Source: Protonemura montana
Lineage: Eukaryota; Arthropoda; Insecta; Plecoptera; Nemouridae
Length of the DNA: 64,000 nt
Assembly: GCA_947568835.1 (NCBI GenBank)
Contig: OX387608.1
Location: 8,842,001-8,906,000 of the forward strand
Direction of reading: 5' to 3'
In this document: positions 58,314 through 64,000 of the stretch, piece after piece
Numbering within the stretch: the stretch's first letter is position 1
Layout: each line of letters opens with the position of its first letter
Translations under genes and position numbers: made by a program
Notes under the pieces: generated by a model
Told to the model about the DNA's origin: nothing
The model's input: only the letters and a program-made list of their open reading frames with translations
Databases searched by the model: none

Positions 58314-61300
58314 CTATTCTTTATCTTTGCGTCTTGAGAACATTCCATCACCGTCGTTTCGCTTATGCGCTGTCTCTTTCTTCGGTTGGATACTTGGCGG
58401 ACTCCACAACGAGCTCAAATGACCCTCTGAATCAGCGACTGTTTTTGTGGCATCCAAGTCATCATCTTCGTCGTAAGATACCTCTCTTATGTCATCAGCG
58501 TCACTTCGCTTTTGTGTTGCCTCCTTCTTTGGCTGCATTCCCAACCGACTCTTCAAAGAGCCCAGAAAACTATCTGACTGGCTATCATCATTCTCAGAGT
58601 CATCGTTCCAATCGCTGAGCAAATCTATCTCCTGAGAACCACTGTGGTCCTTGCCACGCCGTTTTGCCACGTCCTTTTGCATCGCCTTGGCACGAGCTCG
58701 TTTCTCTGAGATTGAGTCATGTGACACCGGGCGAAATCGTTTCCTCAGGGACTCCAGAGGCGACATATGTTTAGCTTCGTCAATCTTGGAACCTTTCACT
58801 GGCTTCTTCAGCATCGCCGAATGTTTGGCTGAAGTACTTTTCTTCTGCTTCTCCGTGTCGACACACATGTGAGTCTTTTCGCCAGAATGCGTATCATGTT
58901 TATCATGCCTCCTGGCTTCCTCTTCACGTGCCTCATGACACAACTTCTCCAGCTTGGTCAACAGGTTCATGTCGCATTTGTCTGCCGTCGGGTGCTCGCA
59001 CGCATTAGTTTGAGTCGAACCGCTTGCAACAGCATGGTTGTCCTGCTCGCCTTGTAAAGTGGTATGCGGCAAAAACGTAGTCTTGTTGCCGGTTTGCTGA
59101 TCGCTGATCACCTCCAGGGCAAAGTCATCGCTAAGTTCTTGGTCACTCTCGAGGTCAGGCTCGTCGAGTTGAGTGGGTTTTGTGGTCAGTGAAGATGCTG
59201 TTGGTTGGTAGCTGACCTCTGACCACTGTGAATGCAACGACTGGTGCGAGGTATGACCCGATATAGTTGTGTCAACAGTCGTGGTATACGACGATGGAGA
59301 TGTTTTACTAGCTACATGAGTGCTATCAGTGTGTGTACAGTTTGGCTTTGACTCAAACTTAGCTGCGTCGTGTGGAGTTACTGGATGTGAGAAATTATCG
59401 TGGACTGTGGTGTGTTCTAAGAGTGAAGTGAGTGGCAATGCGTGGGTAGTTTGTGTTGCTTCTTCAGATGTTTCGTGGAGATGGAGACGTGATTCTTTGG
59501 CACAGGTCGTCGCCTGGGGTATGATGGGTATTTTGGACACTGTGGAGATTTTCTTGGAGATTATGGTCGGTGCAGATGAATGAGTGCTAGAGCCTGCGTG
59601 CGAAGTTAAAGGAGGGTGTTGTGTAGTTGGTTTTGACGGGTGGGTTGTGTGTGCAAAATGTATGCGAGTTGAGCAGGATGTCTTATGGGTGGAAACCATG
59701 CCAGCTTTGGTGGTACTCAAAGGAGATTTATTTGCAATATCTTCAGTGACCAGTTTTGAAGTACTATTACTATGTGTAGAAGAATGGCAAGTAGATATTT
59801 TCAACATTGGAATAGTTGGATGAGTATACTCTGTACTTTTTTGTTCTTTGGAGCTAGAAGTTGATTCCGGACCATGTTGCTCAATTGTCGTCGATGATGT
59901 CAAATTTGTTGTACTGTGAACTTGGGTGCTGTTTTCGTTAGACAAAGTAGAATTTTCATAGGACTGAGTAGTTAAAGCTGGATGCGACAATTCTTGGGCA
60001 GCATTACTGGCCTCTTTAGCAATGTCAATATCAAAATCGCACAGCGTGGTGGTTGGCGTTTTCTGCGTAGAAGTTATATATGTGGCATTTGTAGCCAAGG
60101 TCATGTTTGTCACATAATCCTTGCTTGAATGTTCGGTAGAAGTTAATGAAACTGGCTTTTCGGAAGTTGTAATAGAAATTGTACTTGTAATCGCTTCAGA
60201 ACTCGCATCATGCAAACTGTGTGTAGTAATCGTGTTCATCGAATCCATGCTTGCTTGTTGAGTAGAATTCTCGCTGACAGTGACACCGACATCAGGTTTG
60301 TGCATTGAGACAGTTTTGGCGAGGTCGGTCGTTTTGCCAAATGTTTCGAAGCACTCTTCGAACGGGTCTACAGTGTCGGGAGTGCCGGTGCGAAGCGGTG
60401 GGGGTGGCGGGGCTGTGCGTTGCCAGACACTGTCGTAGTCGCGGTCTGCCGGCAACGAAACCATCACCACCACCTGGAAAAAAGCGGGAACAGCATTGAT
60501 TTGTGATATCTTCTCTTGCGATCGCATCACATTTGTATGCATTCCATTCTCTTAGGCGTTTTACTATGAAATGTGACCATCTGATGCTAGTTTATTGCCA
60601 ATGAGCTTCGAGCTAAAAAATGAAGGAATTTGAGCTACTAACAATCTGTCACATAGATAGGAGCCATTATTGAACCTGATCATCATGAGCGTTCACTCCA
60701 TAGGGTTTACTCATTTTAGTGATTTTCTGCAACGTTTTGAACCAAATGTTAGGTTTTTAGATGTGGAGCCTGTGTTTTAATTCCCAACCAAAATTGACAT
60801 TGAATGGAATATTTTGTACTGCCGTTTCCCACTGAAGGTTACATTATTTGGCTGAGAAACGAGGAATTGCGATAATAAAAGCCGATAAATAGCGATTGAT
60901 AAACCATTACGATTGTTTTTAGACTCATGTCTACTTGATGTAACCTTAGCACTAGTTTTAACAAAAACTATTTGAACTGGATTTTGAATGGTAAGTGAAG
61001 AACGACTAAATTTCCCAACGTTTCGTAGCTTGTACGGGTTACTTCTTCAAGGGTACAAGCAGTCCTGACAATTTTTTGATAACAAAAGAACCACACAAAA
61101 TTGTAACAATTACCTGTTATATATTTTTATTAATTATTATATAATTGTTATAATTTTGTGTGGTTCTTTTGTTATCAAAAAATTGTCAGGACTGCTTTAA
61201 CCCTTGAGAAGTAACCGGTACATGTTACAAAACGTTGGGAAATTTAGTTGTTCTTTACTTAGCATTCAAAACCCATTTCAAATAGTTTTTGTTATTGAAA

Positions 61301-64000
61301 AACCAGTTTTTTCAAACGCTGTGTTTCCATGTGATCTTTTCAACGTTTGCAACAACATTGAACATGGGACGTGAGTGGTGGTGCCGTTTTAGTGGAGGAG
61401 CCACGATTTATGTTGTTTTTGGGCTCTTAGTTCGATTCTCATTACTTTTCTCGCATCTACCGAGCTTCTACTATTGGCTCAGAGAAAGGAAAGGAGAAAG
61501 GAAACTAATAAGGGAGAAAGGAACCATTCCTTTCTCTAAGCTATGGGGGGGGGGGGGGGGACTATTTATCATGGAGAAATATTATTCAATGATTTAAAAG
61601 TAAGTAGATAGTCATGGGTAGGTACCATTAGGCTACCTTGTCGGCGCATGGACGGGTTGGATCCCTCTGCACTCTTCTGGCCCATCGCGCTGTCTTGACA
61701 GTGTCGTTCTTGCCGCCTTCCTCGAAGTCCCCGTCCTGCGTCTCATCGGCGTCTTCTACATCCTCGTCGCGGTCCGGTGACACCAACTCCAAGTCCTGCT
61801 CAAACTCGTCGTCCAAATCCTCCTCCTCATTCTCAGGAACCATCTTCACCTAAGCAAATAGCAGATAGCAGACCTTTTAGTAGAAAGTAAACATTTTACC
61901 ATGGTAAAAATGTTTAGGCTCAACTCGCAACCGTCGAGGGTGGAACTACTGGGGATTTTTGTTACAAATATCTAATAATCTCTATTCTTACTGAGAGAAA
62001 GCCGACACAAAAAAAAATAACAGAAAGTCTGCCAAAGTCGGAAATCCCCAAAAAAATGTAGAATGGATCATGAGTTTATTGTACCTATATGTTTCGTTTC
62101 ATCATGCCTGACGTCATTTAATGTAGGGCACATCACCAAATCAAACTCTTTATGAGATGCCTCAGACCATAGTGGTGTAGCATCTGTTCACTTTTGTTAC
62201 TTGACTAAAAAATCTATGAATGGCCGTTATGGCCGTCGGTAAACAGAAATGAATCACACTTACTTCCTTCTCATCCGTCGGCTCCTCCTCATCAGGCTCA
62301 ACATCGTCCTCCTCGACGCTGGCTGTCGAGCTGCACTCCTCCCTCTCCACCCTGTTATCTTCTTTGCTGCGGTCAAAGCCTTCCGAGGCTGAGCTATCGC
62401 TTTGACCGCGCTCCCAGAAAGGGTTCTGCTGTAAACTGACCGACCGTTTACGCACTTTGACCATCCGCTCAGGCAGCTCGAAATTGTGATTGCTTGCGTC
62501 TACTGGAGGCACGTACATTCGTGGGGGCGGTGCCGTCGGCCTCTCTTCTTCTGGCGCGGGCTCTTCATGGCATCGTGGCTTGGGGCGTCTTTGTGGTCGA
62601 CTATCTTCTTCCTCGTCCATATCCCGGTAGCTGGCTTCGCGTTCCTGTCCCAGACCCTCATACTTCCTCTCCAAGTACGGATCTCTCAAGTGGTGCCATT
62701 GGCGTTTTCGTGGCTCGTATACCATCGCCTGATGTCGCAGAAACTCTAGGGCTCTGCGGGGATCATTTTGTTCGTCTTCGTAGTCGTCTAACTCGTCGAC
62801 GAAGTGGTCTTGATCTCGGCGCTGTCGGTCGTATGCGTCAACATCGTCTTGGTATTGGCGTCGCCAATCATAAACGTCGTCAACGTCTCGCCGCGGTCGC
62901 TCAAAGTCGCCAAACTCTTCGACGTCGTCGTAGTCAATGTCTCGCCGAGGTCGCTCGTATTCGTAAAACTCATCGCTGATGCCGTCGGACGGACTTCTAG
63001 CATGACGCTCTGTGCCAGCACCGTCTGGCAAGACTTGGCGTTTGCCATACGCAGTTGCAAGGAGGTGCTGGATCAGTTCCTGCTCTTGTGGCCGTGGTTG
63101 TCCCAGGACATTGTCCAGGTACGTCTTTGAATTCACCGACGGCAGATATATGTCTTTTAGCGACGTGTCGTATTTGTGTGCCGTGTTGGGGTTCCCGCTG
63201 GCCTCCTCGTCGACCTTCACGATAGGGATTTGGAAGGGATCTGCTAAATTGAGACCGTATGGCTCTAACGGTTTTTCCACCTCCTTGACGGCGAATGAGT
63301 TCGGCAGAGGCGCCGCCTCAGTAAGCTTGAGTTCACTGACTTCGCCAGCCGGGAACTTTTCGGGGGCAGATGCTACGTCAAGACTGGGTACAGCATTGTA
63401 ATCAGCTTGTAGCTGGTGGAAGGCATCGCTTTTAGCGTCAGAGTAGGGGGTGAAGGCTGCCGAGGAGAAAGTGAGGCCGTTGGAGTCACCCTGTGCCACT
63501 TTGGCAGCGGGGGACGCTTCCTGTTTTGCGGCTGTCAGCGGCGCGAGGTGGACTGCGTCCTGGACTGGGGCCGATAGCAGCGACGAGGTGGATAGCGCGT
63601 TCGGCCGCGTCCTGCCTTTCATCGCCGACTTTGCATTACCAAGGAGTTTCGATGATGCGGGTCTCGCGGGTTCCGCGATTGACGCTACCCTATCGGCACC
63701 AGAAGAACCTTGAAACTCCACTTGTTGTAGATCGCCGACTGCGAACTTCTCTGTGTTGAGCGCCGTCGGATAGGCTCCGGGGCCGACTTGTTTGGCGTCG
63801 GGCAGTGGTTTCACGTACACGGCGTCGTCCAGGCCTAACTGGTCGTACGAGTAAGGCCTAAAGTTATATAATTCTGCTCCATTCGAGTCAGAGGCCATGT
63901 TTGAGGGCACTGCTTTGGCGTTGGCGTTAACGTTGGCATTGGTGTTGGTGTTGGTGTATACATTGGCGTTGGTGTTGGTGTTGGTGTTGATGTTGGTGTT
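58314..64000 (-). CDS. Large Ser/Thr-rich and acidic low-complexity protein, family unknown (5' partial)
   Basis: Three exons join in phase 0: 62264-64000 (open to the right edge), 61637-61849 and 58314-60473 (stop), at least 1369 residues. The visible start is an Asn-Thr-Ala repeat encoded by a minisatellite at the window edge. A domain-free part follows (YNFRPYSYDQLGLDDAVYV), then a charged segment where RPRRD or RQRRD recurs with Asp/Glu/Tyr-rich spacers. The middle exon is strongly acidic. The last exon has a Pro run (PPPPPL), a long Ser/Thr/His-rich stretch with many N-x-S/T sites as in mucins, then a Lys/Arg-rich end with a doubled QPKKExxxKR motif. The basic RxRR sites could be furin-type cleavage points. 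No signal peptide or membrane helix is seen, so location is undecided. I recognise no family. Low conservation is expected for such a sequence. Confidence 0.75.
60955..61296. mobile_element. Palindromic fold-back (MITE-like) element
   Basis: Two arms of about 150 bases are inverted copies of each other. The left starts AACAAAAACTATTTGAACTG and the right ends with CATTTCAAATAGTTTTTGTT. The inner part AAAAATTGTCAGGACTGC faces its reverse complement across a short AT-rich loop (about 61105-61150). It codes for nothing. A single right arm occurs at 43935-44058. The flank (CTCATGTCTACTT, then CCTTAGCAC) is also found near 48702, so it inserted into an older repeat. It lies in the intron between exons 61637-61849 and 58314-60473 of the unknown gene. 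Confidence 0.8.
61545..61560. repeat. Poly-G tract
   Basis: A G homopolymer of 16 bases in the same intron, about 75 bases from the exon at 61637. Similar long G/C runs occur at 753, 3509 and 27740. Confidence 0.85.
63914..64000 (-). repeat. Coding minisatellite (Asn-Thr / Asn-Ala)
   Basis: GGTGTT and GGCGTT hexamers repeat to the window edge. On the minus strand they stay in frame with the downstream exon, giving alternating Asn-Thr and Asn-Ala residues, so the repeat is probably translated. Confidence 0.7.

Noticed and set aside
60474-60542. Start of the 742-codon frame as a true N-terminus
   Set aside because: A clear acceptor (TTTTTTCCAG) at 60474 and matching phase with the exon at 61637-61849 show that the frame is an internal exon reading back into an intron.
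1-64000. CRISPR arrays, bacterial operons or ribosomal RNA genes
   Set aside because: No regularly spaced repeats, no prokaryotic gene layout; the only 5S-like sequences are short, decayed repeat fragments.

Overview
The window looks like an insect chromosome segment, most likely a moth or butterfly (Lepidoptera). The genes are split by short AT-rich introns with ordinary GT-AG boundaries. Insect-restricted families are present: a tandem pair of gustatory receptors and a pickpocket-type DEG/ENaC channel. Intergenic and intronic DNA carries many short interspersed repeats (tRNA-derived, 5S rRNA-derived, fold-back). The lepidopteran assignment is inferred from repeat style and gene content and is not proven. 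No bacterial, plasmid or CRISPR feature was seen.

Layout, left to right. (1) 296-7797, plus strand: the 3' part of a SEA-EGF-transmembrane protein with a long cytoplasmic tail; its 5' end lies off the left edge. One of its introns holds two U2 snRNA-like genes. (2) 11677-16400, minus: a complete four-exon NTAQ1 (tungus), the N-terminal glutamine amidohydrolase of the Arg/N-degron pathway. (3) 17691-26597, minus: a 14-exon leucine-rich-repeat surface protein of the artichoke/chaoptin type, with a signal peptide, an LRR C-terminal cap and a hydrophobic GPI-type tail. (4) 27360-28510, plus: a second U2 pair, an inverted copy of the first one 24 kb away. (5) 31926-35097 and 36512-39197, plus: two four-exon gustatory receptor genes whose last exons are almost identical. 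(6) 40198-45355, minus: a pickpocket-like sodium channel gene that appears damaged in one exon. (7) 48543-55419, minus: MCCC2, the beta subunit of mitochondrial 3-methylcrotonyl-CoA carboxylase (leucine breakdown), lacking only its transit-peptide exon. (8) 55901-56459 and 56848-57279, plus: two tandem COX7C genes, one standard and one diverged. (9) 58314 to the right edge, minus: a large Ser/Thr-rich and acidic low-complexity protein of unknown family, 5' end off the window.

The genes do not form an operon. Functional links are limited to chemosensation (the receptor pair beside the pickpocket gene) and mitochondria (MCCC2 beside the COX7C pair). The points most worth a second look are: four structurally intact but sequence-divergent U2 genes in two inverted tandem dimers; the replacement-only differences between the homogenised last exons of the two receptors; 5S rRNA-like sequence starting within about ten bases of both receptor stop codons; and a reading-frame break in the pickpocket gene supported by exon-phase arithmetic.
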